A stretch of 64,000 nucleotides of DNA from Pomacea canaliculata (Eukaryota; Mollusca; Gastropoda; Architaenioglossa; Ampullariidae): assembly GCF_003073045.1 (NCBI RefSeq), contig NC_037595.1, forward strand, positions 3,100,001-3,164,000, given 5' to 3'. The position numbers and the translations under genes are program-made. Below, in pieces: positions 1 to 13,081 of this stretch; the first letter of the stretch is position 1; every line of letters begins with the position of its first letter. Below the pieces are notes generated by a model. The model did not search any database, was not told the origin of the DNA, and was given only the letters and a program-made list of their open reading frames with translations.

Positions 1-169
1 AGAGGTTTTACTGTAGTAGTTAAAGAGAGAATAGGATTCAATTTTTCAGCAGATATATTTTGTACAATATTTGAAAGCTTGTCCTTGTAAGTTCAATCTT
101 ACTGTAATATATTAAACTCTCTTTCACTAGTATTCTGCAATATCTTATCTTTCTTGTATCTTGTTTCAG

Positions 170-3100
170 TTCTTTATTACATTGGGAGAAGATCTTGATT
201 ACTTAGATGGAAAACATACAGTGTTTGGAGAAGTGGCAGAGGGTTTTGAGGTTCTGGATAAGCTAAATGATGCTTATTGTGATGAACATCATCGTCCATA
301 TAGAGACATAAGGTTTGCTAATCTGCATTCTTTATTAAAAATAATTAATTTTAATCTGCACTTTTTCAAAAAACTGTTGTTAAAAAACTTATTTTTTACT
401 GTTACAAAATATTACATATTTCTGTCAGTGAAGGCAGTCCATTTATATCGTGTGTTAATAGTTTTGTCAAAAAATTGTCTGAACATAGTTGTACTTCCAA
501 TAAGTCATCGTACAAATGGATGGATGCCACTGCTGTCAGAGGATTTTAGAGCTCACTGAGTCCATATAGGTCCCTCATTTGAAAGTCAGTATATTTTACA
601 AAAATAAATGAAAAATAATTCCCAGTCCCTGGAAAAGTCATTATTTGAAGACATTCCTGCAAAGGAAAAAAGTAAGAAAATTTGCTACTTAAAGTACAAA
701 TTTGTTTAAGTGAAAAAACATTCTCTCTGAAAAAAAAACATTCTCACTGTTCTAAATGAGCATGAAATTGATGCATGAATGCAGAATAGTTTCACCTGCT
801 GATATTTGAATGTCATTATATCTAGTAGCACTTGTCTTTTTGTTTGTACATTGACAGTGCTCGTAAGGCTGTCATATTTTAATCAGCTGTTGCTCATCAT
901 GACAGCTTACTGAATCCTTCAGGGCTACATGGAAGTAGGACAATAATGTCGTGATGAACTATGGAAAAATTAGCTGGGAAACATCAAAGAATGGTCAGGC
1001 TGCCAGAGGGGGATCTACTCAAGGATGCTGATGATCAGCCATCATGGCATGCATTTGCCACACCTCATTGTATCACCTCTGGCAACTGGTACTGGTGGTT
1101 TGACCCCATTGGCGGCTTGCTCTGAGTCCAGTTGGTACCAGTTATGATGATGATGATGAAATGGGAAATAATGAGTAACTAAGGATGCAAAGGAAAACAT
1201 GCCATATACCTGCCCCCCTTGCCACAGTCATTTCTCTTGTATTTTCAGAATTTATCATACAGTTATTCTAGATGATCCTTTTGATGATCCAAGGGGATTA
1301 ATATTTCCTGACAAGTCACCTGAGCCCACAAAAGAGATGCTCGAGGTATGACTGATTTTTATTCACCTGACAGTTATTTTTGTCTAGTCAGATAGAAAGG
1401 GTGAAATGCATTAGGTTGTGCCTTCCAACTGGCAGGCATGGGTGATATACACCAGTTTTGAACGATCATCTCCAAATTGAAATTGAGATATTACAAGTTT
1501 GGCAGGTAGGCTGTTCTGATACTCCATCAGTAATTAAATGTTTTGAAGAAAAACAACCTTCCCTCTTTTGCAGATTTTCTCATGACTAGTGTGAGAAATA
1601 TTTTTGACTATTTTTAACTAACTTCTTTGCATCTTCATATGATATTTAGATTAACATTGGCATTTTTTAATTTGCCAGTGCGTTAATGCCAATGGCTCAT
1701 TTGCATCATTCTTATAATATCTGATCATGGAATCCTTAAGCAGTTACAATGTGGTAGAAATCTTATGAAGCTGTAGTCTATCTAGTAATCAAGGTTTCTT
1801 TTTCTTCTGTATTCAGAGTGACAGAATTGGCGCAGATGAAGAGATTGATGACACCAAAGGTATGACAGAACAAGAGATTAAGGAGATGGTGGAAGAGAGA
1901 GAAGCCAAGGCCAATGCCCAGCTTTTGGAAATGGTAAGATCTTGCTTTTTAGTATTATTTGTCATTTTGTACAGGTCTTGCTTGTGATAATTGTTTTAAA
2001 ACTAAGCTGTCCTTATTGGATTTAAGTGGTATTTGTATTTACATTTTTTTTATTGCTGATTGTATAATGTTTCCACATTGATCAATATTGTCATCAAAAT
2101 TCTGAGGTAGCTTATCATTGGTCACAAGATGGCTACTTTGTTTTTGCGAATTATAATTTAACAGAAAATGATATATTATGATCATTAATTTCTGTTCTTT
2201 GGGTTTTTTGTTGTTAAGCTTATCAACAAAGTTAACTTCATAGTTCTACTGTAAGCAAGATATATTTCCCTCACAAAATGTTGACCTATTTTTCAGGTGG
2301 GAGATATACCAGAGGCAGATGTCAAGCCCCCAGACAATGTTTTATTTGTTTGCAAGCTGAATCCAGTCACAACTGCAGAGGATCTTGAAATAATTTTTTC
2401 TCGCTTTGGTTCCATTCTTAGCTGTGAAGTCATCAAAGATCAAAAGACAGGAGAGTCCCTGCAGTACGCATTCATTGAGTTTGAAAAACCGGAAGACTGT
2501 GAGAATGCTTATTTTAAGATGGACAACGTATTGATTGATGACCGAAGAATCCATGTGGACTTCAGTCAATCAGTGGCTAAAGTGAAACATGAATTTAAAG
2601 GTATCTAAACAGAACTTGAATGATTATGCTTTGTAGAATGTTAGCAGTCTCTAAGAAGCTACTTTTATAAACTATGACATTAATTAAAAAAACAGTCATC
2701 ATTAAGATGATACCAAAATGGAAAAGCCTTGGGGGGGGGGGAATTTGGTGTTTTACGCCGTGTCAGCAACTATGGCTATATCACGGCAAGCAGCCAGCCC
2801 TGTAAACAGATGCCACGTGCAGAGAAAGGAAAAGCCTTGGAGAAAGTTTTATAAAAAGTCTCTGGCCATAGGTAATGCTCCTTAGTAAGAGGCTTCTTCT
2901 TGTTCCTAATCGTCCCCCAGTGGAACATATGGGCCACAACTACACCATGCCATCGGGTCTGGTTCTGGGTATCTCTTTCCAGTTGGGACTATATCATGCC
3001 ATCTGCCTCCGCCTTGCTGTGGACCGATCTCCATGTCTGTCTTGCGCCTCCCCTGTGGGTTCCAGCCCAGAGCTTGTCTTGTTAAATTGTTGGCAGGCTT

Positions 3101-5746
3101 TCGCAAAGTGTGACTGATCCAACCCCAGTTTCTGTACCAGGGGTTGTTTTATGAGGTGGGGCTGCTAGTCCAATACCCAACCCTCCTTCATCCGGGCTTG
3201 GGACCAGCAGATTACCTGAGGGGTCTACAGGCGGAGTTTCTGCTTTTATCATAGATTCCTAATGACTGTACTACAGAATCTGTGAATACATGCTACAGCC
3301 CTCTACAATTTGTGACTACTGTTGATTTGTTCTTGCAAAAAAAAAAAAAAATGAAGGCACAAATAATCTTATGTTCTGTGATATTCTACTCTGCAGAAGC
3401 TTCTAGCACAGTTCAACAATTCATAATGCACCAAATCAAAAAGCACATGAATCACCTCTAGATTTTTTTAATCATTCTGGATGATGGCAATTTGAACATA
3501 TTTGTAAATATTATTTTGATGGATTTGCACTGCTTCCCTGGCTTGTGAGCGCATTGGATATTATGGTAATCCGAGAAGTATTTTGCAAGCTACTCTATGT
3601 CTACGAGCAGAAAAACAACGAATGGTGTCTATTTGAACCAGAACTGTAGTGTGGATAGTAGGATATGTGGCCTCGCTTGCAGTTTTTCAGCTGGATTGAG
3701 CAAGCTGGCAGCAAATACTGGCTTTATGTGTTTCATCATCCCAGATGTAATGTTTGCATTCTATGTTGTGTGCATCCGTATATGTGTTATTATTATTATT
3801 TCTCTTGATTATGAGTGACCTATGTATGATCTTTATGTGCTTTGACTATGTATTACATTGTCATTTGTTTTTAGTTGTGTAAATTGCATTGAGTCTGCTC
3901 TGTAGTGGAGAAATCTGCTAAATAAATATACTTCTTATGCAAAGGTAATTTTTACATAAAGAGAACACTAATTATACATTAAATATTTCAGTTTATTATC
4001 TTGCATAAAGGAGAAGATAAAGGAGACAAATACTCAAAATTATATTCTTTCTGATCCTTTAGGAAAGGAAAAGAAAGAGATGGAAGAAGATAGACCCAAG
4101 TATGTACTGAAGAGCCAAGAAAGGAAAGACGAGTATCCTTCATCAAAACTAGAACTTTTCTGTCCTCATTTGAACAAAATTCATGCTATGCTGAGCTCAT
4201 TTGTCTGTGTTACATACTTGCAAGAAAAAAGGTTGACCATCCTGCCTCATGATAATGCATTATGATGCTTGTTTGTTTACAACTTTGCTTGTAAGTCACA
4301 TTTCTTAGTTAATAGCATCTTGGCTGTACACATTCATTCTTACATGTCAATACACAGGACACTTATCTCTGCTTTTTGTGGATTTTTTTTAAAAACTTTT
4401 TTAGTGACTTCGTATGGTCATACCCTAGAAATTTTTTTTTAATCCACAGAACTTTCCAGAATATTATAGGAAGATGTCCCTTTCACCTATAAAAAAGAAA
4501 CCACAGAACATTGTAGAATTAATTCCCTATTGCTGCATTTACTAGAGAGACGTTAGAATTCCTGCATTGTTTCAAGTAAACTTAATACTGCCTTGTATGT
4601 AAAATAGTTGGTGTTCTTTGGAAGGTTTTTGGCATTTATATATTGAGTGAAAAACTGATCAGTAGGGAATAGATTCTATTTCTTCTCTTTTAAAGTAAGC
4701 CATAACATTAGTAATGTTCAAGAAAATGTGTGTGATCACATCCTTCACTAGCCATCAGCAAATATGATCTGGTCTACGAGCATGATGACCTGCCAGACCT
4801 GGATAGCAGAAGCAGAAAGAAACATAAGCACAACAAGAAAGGCTCTAGCTCTGAGGAGGCTAAAAAGCAAGATTACAAAAAGAAGGTAGTTGACCGCTAT
4901 ATTTGTTTATAAAAAAATAACTCAGAAAAATATTTAATCACTGCACTTCTAAATATCTGACAGTGAGATAGTGGAAACTTTGTTGTGAAAAACTGTAAAT
5001 AGTATGTTTTTCAGCAATTCACTCATCTGTCAGCCTTTCAACCTTTACATCCACCACTCTTTTCACTAGCATTTGACTGTCTAAGAAATAAGGATAAATC
5101 TGTGACAGAAGAAGTGTTTTCAAATCTCATTTTATTCTTTTTTTGTGTTTGTACACATGGCTTAATGCACCTGTTCATATGTACACAGAAGTCCAAGAAA
5201 CACAAGCGTAGCAGGTCTAGAAGCCCAGTCCAGCGACAAGAAAAATATCCTGAAACCTCAAGGGGTCAAAAGTCAAGGTCAAAATCACCTGTATATGAGA
5301 AACAGTATAAGGAGAAAAAGAGGAGAGAGAGAACGCGATCATCATCTGCTGAAGACGAAGGGCGAAGAGATAGACAGAGGGAAGAAAACAGATGTCATTT
5401 TAGAAGCAGCAGACGGGATGACCGTAGAGACAGAGACAGACATGAAAGGGTCCGAGAGCGGAGATGAGTTCGAGTCTTGTTGAGTTGTAAGGGCACATTG
5501 CTGATGGCATTGTATACCAACTACTGATGGCCCTGTCCTCAGTTCACTCAGCATTGTATGCTAAGAGGACGTACTTCAACGAAAGAGGAGAAGAGGATAG
5601 TTTCATTGGCAGCTATAAATGTTTTGCTTAAGTGTAAATTGGCGTTATTGAAAAAAACGCTGTTTGTGTGTGGAGGGGAGGACAGAGTGTGAAGATAAAG
5701 AAGAAAAGGGAGAGAAAATTTTGAGGTAAACGAGACCATAAATAAA
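170..5746 (+). CDS. PPIL4: Peptidyl-prolyl isomerase-like 4 (cyclophilin-RRM protein), 3' part of the gene
   Basis: Seven exons are readable: 170-312, 1249-1345, 1817-1933, 2297-2600, 4063-4132, 4759-4885 and 5189-5467 (TGA). All have GT-AG borders and matching phases. The first gives the end of the cyclophilin domain ([14 protein letters not shown]). The second and third give the linker with ILDDPFDDP and IGADEEIDD. The fourth is a complete RRM with RNP2-like LFVCKL and RNP1-like YAFIEF, followed by the family signature [17 protein letters not shown]. The last three encode a Lys-rich tail and an Arg/Ser/Asp-rich C-terminus. This order is that of animal PPIL4, a nuclear protein linked to splicing. 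The 5' exons with the start codon and most of the isomerase domain lie before the window. A poly(A) signal follows at 5741-5746. The reading frame is intact, so this looks like a working host gene. Confidence 0.95.
2720..2840 (+). mobile_element. SINE-like insertion with 13-bp target-site duplication, in a PPIL4 intron
   Basis: A perfect 13-base direct repeat, GGAAAAGCCTTGG, occurs at 2720-2732 and 2828-2840. It brackets a 95-bp insert that opens with a G-run and contains TTTGGTGTTTTACGCCGTG, a motif I recognise as a common dispersed mollusc repeat. Exact duplications of this length are typical of LINE-driven insertion. It is too short to place in a named SINE family from the sequence alone. 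Confidence 0.6.
2890..3125 (-). mobile_element. LINE fragment, C-terminal end of the reverse transcriptase ORF
   Basis: On the minus strand the sequence reads [20 protein letters not shown], then a Lys/Arg-rich piece and a stop. This is the C-terminal tail of a non-LTR retrotransposon polyprotein of the kind whose RT region is seen at 24.7-25.2 kb, where the related stretch reads WNPLN after TRQARS. Only the last ~75 codons are present, so it is a 5'-truncated copy lying in a PPIL4 intron. Confidence 0.6.
5741..5746 (+). terminator. PPIL4: Poly(A) signal of PPIL4
   Basis: A canonical AATAAA lies about 275 bases after the PPIL4 stop codon, in the expected 3' UTR position. Confidence 0.6.
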
Positions 5747-8710
5747 GCCGTCACATTTTCGTTTTTCGTGAATTGTTTTCATGTTTATTTTTATTTTGAT
5801 ATTCATGCAGACGCGTAAACTCTAACATCCGGCGCGTAAACGTGCGAACGGACAATCCAGGGGAAGTAATATATGTATACATGAAGCTGAAAGACTTGAA
5901 TTATGTCCCTTACAACGAGGCCAGATTTTGCGTTCGTTCTCCGTAAACGTAACATCACGTCGCATTATAGCCCTCGAGGCGAACAGGCCTTCCCCACAGC
6001 AACATCTCTATGTCTCCTGCTCATTATTTCTCACCATTCCGGTGTGTGACACCCAGTCTTATCAACCAACTCGCACAACTACCAGCAAACTCATTCGTAA
6101 CGAAAATTTACTCAAACCCCTCATGTGTTGCATGTCCCGTCAAATCTTCGAGAAAGTAAAAGTCGGAAATCCATGACCCGTCTTTAAGCCTTGCTGTCAA
6201 ATTGCGTCTGTCACCAACATATTGGCTGTTGTTGAGGCGATGATGTTCAAGTGAACGTTGAGTCGCGTCATGAATGGAACAGCAGGGAAACGGAGGAAGG
6301 GAGAGAGAGAAGAGCGACGAATAGTAAGCAGAGAGGGGGTTTGGTTCGCGTTTCATACCCTGTCAAACATGAGCGCCTCGGGGAGACGAAAAGCCCGCAG
6401 AGTTTTGATGGAGGAGATAAAAACCGCTGGGGATTAAATTAACTTTGCCACTTTTTCTCACTCGTCAGAGCCGACCTCTGTAATTTTCTGCGATGGGGTT
6501 ATTCGCGTGTTACTTGTTGCGGCCACTTAGCCTCCCCCCAAAAAGATAATTGGCGTCTGCAGATAAACGTTCCTGTAAGGGATATAAGCAGGCAGGATTG
6601 TGATCGCCCGTCTCTAGAGCCCAACGACTTCTCGATTTCAAGAAATTATTCATCTCACAGCCAGGCCTGTCGGCTCGTCTTTCAAAACTGACGTCCACCC
6701 TGGTGTGAGCCAAGAGCTTCCCTTGGTCTTTCTATTACGAGCTATCCAGTCTCCTTACTTCCTCGAATTGGATGCCAAGTGGGTTTCCTTTGCCCCGACT
6801 GGAGTGCAAGGCTTGGGAAATATTTGCTCGTCGGCGTTTAGTCATAACGCTGCCTCCACAAAACTTCTTAGAAACAAAGATGACATTCTATGAAAGAAAG
6901 ATGAGACCACTCACACGTGCACATTCATAGATTCATCGCCTCCCTCTTCCCCAACACACAGACATGGCCGCCGAGAGCCAGCCCGGGCCCCGGGACAGAC
7001 GACCACTCCGGGCCCCTTGTAATGCTTGTGTGTTCTGTCCTTAGACCTTTCTTTAAAAGAAAAAGAAAAGGAGAAAAAAAAAAATCCACTGACCAAGGCC
7101 GGGCCCCCTTGACAGCCGCGGGCCCGGGTACACCAGACCCCCCTGTCCCCCCCTCTCGTCAGGCCTGCACACAGACTAGTGAGGCGTAGTTCCCACTGAG
7201 TAATGCCGACAGTTCTTAAAACAATAAGAAAGTTTACCGTTTAGCTCAATTTGCAAAATGGTGCAAGAAAAAAAAACAAAAACAAAACAAAAAACCAAAG
7301 TGAGAGGGAGAAATTTGGAACTGTAGTTCATTAAAAAAAAAATTCCTTCATAGCTGAAGTTTCAAGATAAATGATACAATGCTTTTCTTCACAATTTTTA
7401 AAATGCACTATCAGTTTTAGAGAAGAATTCGTGGAGACAGCAAACCTCGCTCATGGGATTTCAAGTCTCGTGACCAAACCCAGATGCTCTTCCACAATTC
7501 ATGAAAAAGGATTTGTCAGTTTTTGCTTAAAGCAAAATTAAAGATATCGGAGCGGTTTGCCCAGGCACTGACTGAAATGCCTGTCAAGACCTCGAGAAAA
7601 TGACTTAAGAGCTTTTATTTAGTGCTTTCAGTACAACAATCAATGTTTCGTGGTAGGCATTCTGAGCACAAAAAGGAGGCATGCGTGGACATGTTTTAAT
7701 GATATCAATTTTAATACTTCGCAAAGACAAAGAATATTTCTTAAAACTTCAAATACATCTTTCAATCATCTGTACACTATCCCCCTCCCTTCCCTGTCAT
7801 TACATCTTCATTAGAAGCTGTTGCAGTTCGGCAGACCTGCCTGAAGGTGCAGCAAGAGTTAGGGCAGGGATGGTGGGTAGTTGAGGTGGAGAGGATAAGG
7901 AGGATCCTGCTGTCAAGAACCGTAGTTTTCACCTAGCAGCTAAAGAACACATTCCATGCTGCGGAAACTTCAGATTAACTTCATGTCTGATTCAGTGCGA
8001 GGCTCAAACATTTGGAGATCGTTCACTTCTGCTCTATTTCTGTCTCCTGTAGCGGCATCTCAGCCTTATCGCCCTCAGAATTCTTGCCCTTTAGTTCCAG
8101 GAGAGCTCCTCTAGCAGGGAGCCAGGACTCCGCGCGAGTTCAGTGCGTATCGTGACCTTTCCGTCTTGCCACCCTCCATTCATTTTGGTTCACCTCGTCT
8201 ACGGTCTCACATTCCGTTTCAGCCCCCTTTTTTTTTCTTCAAAAAAGCAAAAAAACTTTCTTTCCTTGACTTCCATTCTATCAAGAAGTGTGTTTGTGTG
8301 TTCATGAGTTGTGTCTGCAAATATCGCCATCATCACGACAGTTTGACGATGTCATCTTCACTTTCAACGTCTTAAAATTTTTGAGCAGGCGTTTCCTAAT
8401 AATTCTTTCAGTGATTTACGATTCCCCTGTCCCCCCCCCCCCCTTGAAGTCACAACCGTTACTCAAAACCAACGAACAAAAAAGGATTCACAAAAGAAGA
8501 GAAAGAAAAAGGAAATAATTTACTTCCAGTCTTATAATCAAGCCCTCAGCTGATCTAAAAGAAAAGGTGGGAAAGGGGGATTCAAACATAATGTTTAGTA
8601 ACATTCTCACCTGCTTTTTTCTCCTCCCCTGTAATTTGATATAACAAGTAGGGACCCGCAAGGTTTTTAGCAAAGTGCTCCGCTGCTCATTGGTGCATGC
8701 ATCGTGAAAG

Positions 8711-8775
8711 GTACATAGACCAGGTGTGAAATAGGTGAATATTCATAGACCAGGTGTAAAATAGGTGAATATAGC
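8711..8775 (+). repeat. 32-bp tandem duplication
   Basis: The unit beginning CATAGACCAGGTGT and running through AAATAGGTGAATAT occurs twice in a row with a single G/A difference. It appears to be a recent local duplication of no evident function. Confidence 0.7.
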
Positions 8776-11700
8776 TGCACTTTTCAGTGTGCATAAATAT
8801 ATCTCGCTCAGTACTGTTTTGCGATCTGTACACACCGTGGGAATTGAGTGGATGAGGGAACGAGATAGAGTGTGTGTTTGTGTGCTCGCGCGCGCATATC
8901 TGTGAGTGTGAATGTGTTCATGTGTGTCTGTAAGTCTGTATCTTATTTTCTCTCTCTCTATGTGTGTGTGAACGTGAATACGCGCAGTTTGTTCGTGCGC
9001 AGGTTTTATCAAAAGTACACTTTACAAATACACTTTAAAGTTTCCCTTTAGAGACGAAAACATGATTTACGATAGGACGAGGGAGCGCGTTCGTCTGGCG
9101 CCCAAATGTGTGACACTGTTGTCTGGAGTGTCCTTGTATCACGGATCACTAATGCTCCACCTGACAGTAACCTGACCTCCACTTGCTTTCCAGGTTAACC
9201 CCTCTCCCCCTCTTCTTTAAAGTGCACGGAAACTTGTTTTCGTAATGTCTTACGGTGCACCGAATCACCGAGAAGTCGTGAAACTAATAATTTAAATAGC
9301 AAATAAATCAAAACTCACTATCAAAAGTATGATGTCACTGTCAGTCTGTCAGAAGTGTACAGATCGTATATCTGACAGTGACACAATATTGTACATTGAC
9401 CTCATTTACATAACATGTCTTTAAAGTTGCTAGTTTCTTGTTTGTGGGCTTGTACACTGGCTGACATTCATTCAACTCTGAGATTGACGATTGATGAAAC
9501 TGTTTACTCTCTCGTGCCAGTCAAGAATTCGACGTTCCTACTGTGCGGTGCACGGCAATCCTCCTACACGCACGCGCGCATACGCACCACCCACACACAG
9601 CCTCCCCACCTCCACATATATTAACATATATAAACTGGCAAATCTGACACAACTGAAATGAAAACGTGAAACTGCAACAATATACAACCCATAAATATTG
9701 TCGTCTTCCACCAAGTGTATCAGTTTACCTATCTCCGATGTGAGCATGCCAGTCCATGACGACTGTCACCATTCCTGAGACGCAGCAGACGCTCATCCTC
9801 ATCAGCACCAGGTAGTCGACCTGGACACGAGATGAAGCCCCGCTAGGCAGGTGGCCAATCAGGCTAAAATAGGGTCCTATAAAACTTTCCTTTGGAAAAA
9901 AATCCCGCCCTTAACTCCCGCAAATGTTTGCTAAACTCCAGCGCGTTCCACACTCCATTGCTTTCCGACCACACAACAATAATATTGTGTCCTTCACCCT
10001 TTCACGAGCCCACAAACGTTCCGATTTCCGAACAGGGTTATAGGTCAGAGCATTAAAGATCCTACTTTTTTTTTACACATAATTCCGCGATTAAATATAC
10101 AAATTATATGTACTTGCCCATGCGTGATAATGTGGCAGCTCGAGAAGGTCGTGTGTGTGGGATGTTATAAGTGTGCCTTGCCAATGTGTTTACATGCAAT
10201 GTTTATGCTTTTGTGAGTTTGCCTCGATGAGCCAGTTGCCGTATCCTTGTCTTGTAACGAATACTTGTTTTATTTTGCACCCAGTTTTCGTAATTGAATG
10301 CACTTTGCAAGCTATGATTGCCCGTTGAGTGAATTTACCTTAGTACATAATACTAATTGAATAATATGCGCCAGTATTACCTTCTCGAGGTAAATGCTTT
10401 CAGGCATTGCCATCCCCACCTGGGTTTAGGAAAGAAGTCAAGAGCTCGACTTGTTTTATCGCGACATTACATGATTGGACCGGGCGTCATTAACAAGATT
10501 AAAACCTCCAGTAACATCGACAATTAGAAGCTAGCGTGTTTTTCTCTTGATAAATAATTAAAAATTCAGCCAGGATTGCTGTAACAAGCTAGTTCCAGCA
10601 GGATTATGTCAGGTTCACTAGATTTTCCTTTAAATTTTTTTTTCAACCTTAGAGGTAAAAATGGAGATTATTACTTTTGTCCTCGAAGAACTGCCAGTAG
10701 TGACCGCAGACAACCAGACCTGTCGTTTGTCACCTCCACTGCTGACGATAACAGGGGGTACATACCCGTCTGTCACGGATTTTACAAGTTCTTACCTACA
10801 TTACTCGTGTGTCTGTCTAAAGCCGGAGTCGGAGCCGGTGTCCAGATACTAAACTTCATCCAGCGTCAAAGACACCGAGTTTATGAGGCGTGGCTAAGCC
10901 CACTTGCCACTCTTGGCTGTTAAATACCATTAGGCAGGTGTCAGGTGCACACACCACAGGTGGACGGCTAGTGTTTCACCTGAAGACACTGGCATCGAAT
11001 GGACTGCAAACAATTCTTCTTCCTCTTCTTATTCTTTTAACCTCTGCTTTCCTCCTCTTTCTCTTGTTATACCGGAAAATAATCACGTATAAGTTTAAGG
11101 TTGTTCCCTAAATTTTTTAGGCTGTTGGGGAGGTGCTAGAGACCTCACTTTTCTTGGGGCCACCTTTCATCGATCTCCTCTTCCTTGCTGCCTTACCAGC
11201 CCCATCCCTCTAAGGAGTCAGGTCCCCATTTCCCGCCATATAACTGATTATGAAACATAAGGATGACGGCTGGGGCTGGTGGGAAAAAATTAAAAAAAAC
11301 AACAACAACAGAGGAATAGATCCGAACCCATATCTTGAGAGTTTTCACAACTTTACCGCTGAGCCACCGAATCGCGACAGAAGGGTTGTTGGTGTTTGAC
11401 AGGAGGATGCCTTCACCCAGCGGTGAGGTCGTCGTGTCAGATGGGGACACAGGGTGGTGAAGGGAGAGGAAACCTGAGAGCCGGGGGAAACCTCCCCCCC
11501 CACCACCACCACCACCACCACCACCACGAGGGCCAACCTGGTAAACAGGTGTCACAGCCCGATAAAAGATGACAATCGAGCGTGTGATCACCAGGCTAAC
11601 CCTATTCCTTCTTCTCTCCATCTTTTCACAACATACCCCAGAAAAGGTCGCAGCTAACACAAGAGAATGTGCAGGGGAGTGCGTGCCAGCGCACGTGTGT

Positions 11701-12097
11701 GTGTGTGAGAGAGAGAAAGTAGAAGCATGGGGCACTTGAGGCCATGTTTTTGCTGTCAGCACCTCCTCCCACCTGTCCTCCTGCCTCCCAGGGACAATAA
11801 CTCAGCTTGACCGCAATGCTCAGTGCGCTCCCTTGTCGCACGACTGAAGTGTCGCGCCTGCAATTTCACGCCGGCAGTAAACAGGTCACAGACGGGATCC
11901 TGCCGCGGTCCCAGGCCTCGCTCCACGGTGAGCTAAAGTGTCGAGGGTAGGAAAGTGTCAAACACGACATCCACTCACCCATTCTCTCCTGCCGCGGCTC
12001 ACCTCTCCTCTTCCCGTGTCGTCAGGTGGGCAGCGCTGGCAGACGATCAGGTTTCGTTGGAGCACTGAGCTCTCTGTTTCTCAGTCTCTCTGTTTCT

Positions 12098-12134
12098 CCT
12101 CCCACCACCACCACCACCACCACCACCACCACCA
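12098..12134 (+). repeat. (CCA)n microsatellite
   Basis: An uninterrupted run of about a dozen CCA triplets. A similar run sits at about 11500-11527, and a (GGT)n run at about 12199-12218. They create His-, Pro-, Thr- and Gly-rich artefact ORFs. Confidence 0.85.
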
Positions 12135-13081
12135 TAAAACGACAGTTTAGTCCTCGGTTACGAGTTCGTAACGTACTGGGTGCAGCAGGTAGTGAGTGTG
12201 GTGGTGGTGGTGGTGGTGGGAGGGGAGACGGTCAGATAACAAACACCACCCAGCATCCCTTGCGTATTCAAGGTGGCAGTTTTGCTTGCAATCCACTTAT
12301 CTTTTCGGAATGCAAGACCTTCTTTCTCCAAAACATATAAAAAAGGAGAAGACAACACCTGGCTGGTACTCACCATGTTTCAAAGTCTGAAGTCCAAAAA
12401 GATTTATTCACAACCCTCTGGAGTTTAGAACAAAACTGTATTATACAAATTAATGTCATGCACAATAATGTCCATTGTTGACTGTATCACCATTCACCAG
12501 TGCTTCTGTGTCATGGAAACAGGGTTTATTATCCAACTATTATTCTTGTATTCATATCAGAACCCTGACAATTATGGCAACTTCAAGGGTTAATTTCTGC
12601 TTCCCTGCCCCAAAGTGAAACCTTGCAACAAATACATAACTTATTTACAGAAAACATGCACGGTATGAAAGTGTTCAGTACAAGAAGTGAGATTTACTGG
12701 CTGCTGCTCGCTACTTGGGTGGAGTCCTCACAGAGCGAGGGTTACTTCCCCTGCTGACGGCAGAGTTCTCTCCCCCACAGACAGGTACACGCAGACGATG
12801 TTTTTGCTGCGGATAGTTTGTGCATCAAGATCTTAGGAAACGAGTTGCCAAAAAGTCTTATATGCTACGGAGCAAGGTAAAGTTTAGAGAGGTCTTACAG
12901 TTGCTTGGTGACTAAACTTATTGTGATGCACAGTGTGTAAACAGAATATAAACAGATATAGATTAAAGACCTGTAGATAACAGTGATCACAAGATCGTCC
13001 GATGTTTACAAGAAAATACAAACTGTCACAGGCAGACAGGAGGGCGCACTGAACAACAAACAGGGACAAAATGATTGAAAG

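Larger units (their letters stand above)
5760..12890. other. Intergenic stretch, no gene recognised
   Basis: No ORF here resembles a known family and no chain of exons with matching phases could be built. Visible contents are homopolymer and CA/GT runs near 8.87-8.97 kb, a 32-bp tandem duplication at 8.71-8.77 kb, and trinucleotide (CCA/TGG)n tracts near 11.50, 12.10 and 12.20 kb. Some short ORFs are only translations of these tracts. Regulatory sequence for the flanking genes may lie here but nothing specific can be pointed to. Confidence 0.5.

Noticed and set aside
10606-10923. 105-codon ORF
   Set aside because: No homology recognised and two frames are open over the same stretch; chance ORF is likeliest.
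11193-11762. 189-codon minus-strand ORF with a poly-Gly run
   Set aside because: The Gly run is a (CCA)n tract; the rest resembles nothing and lacks a splice or promoter context.
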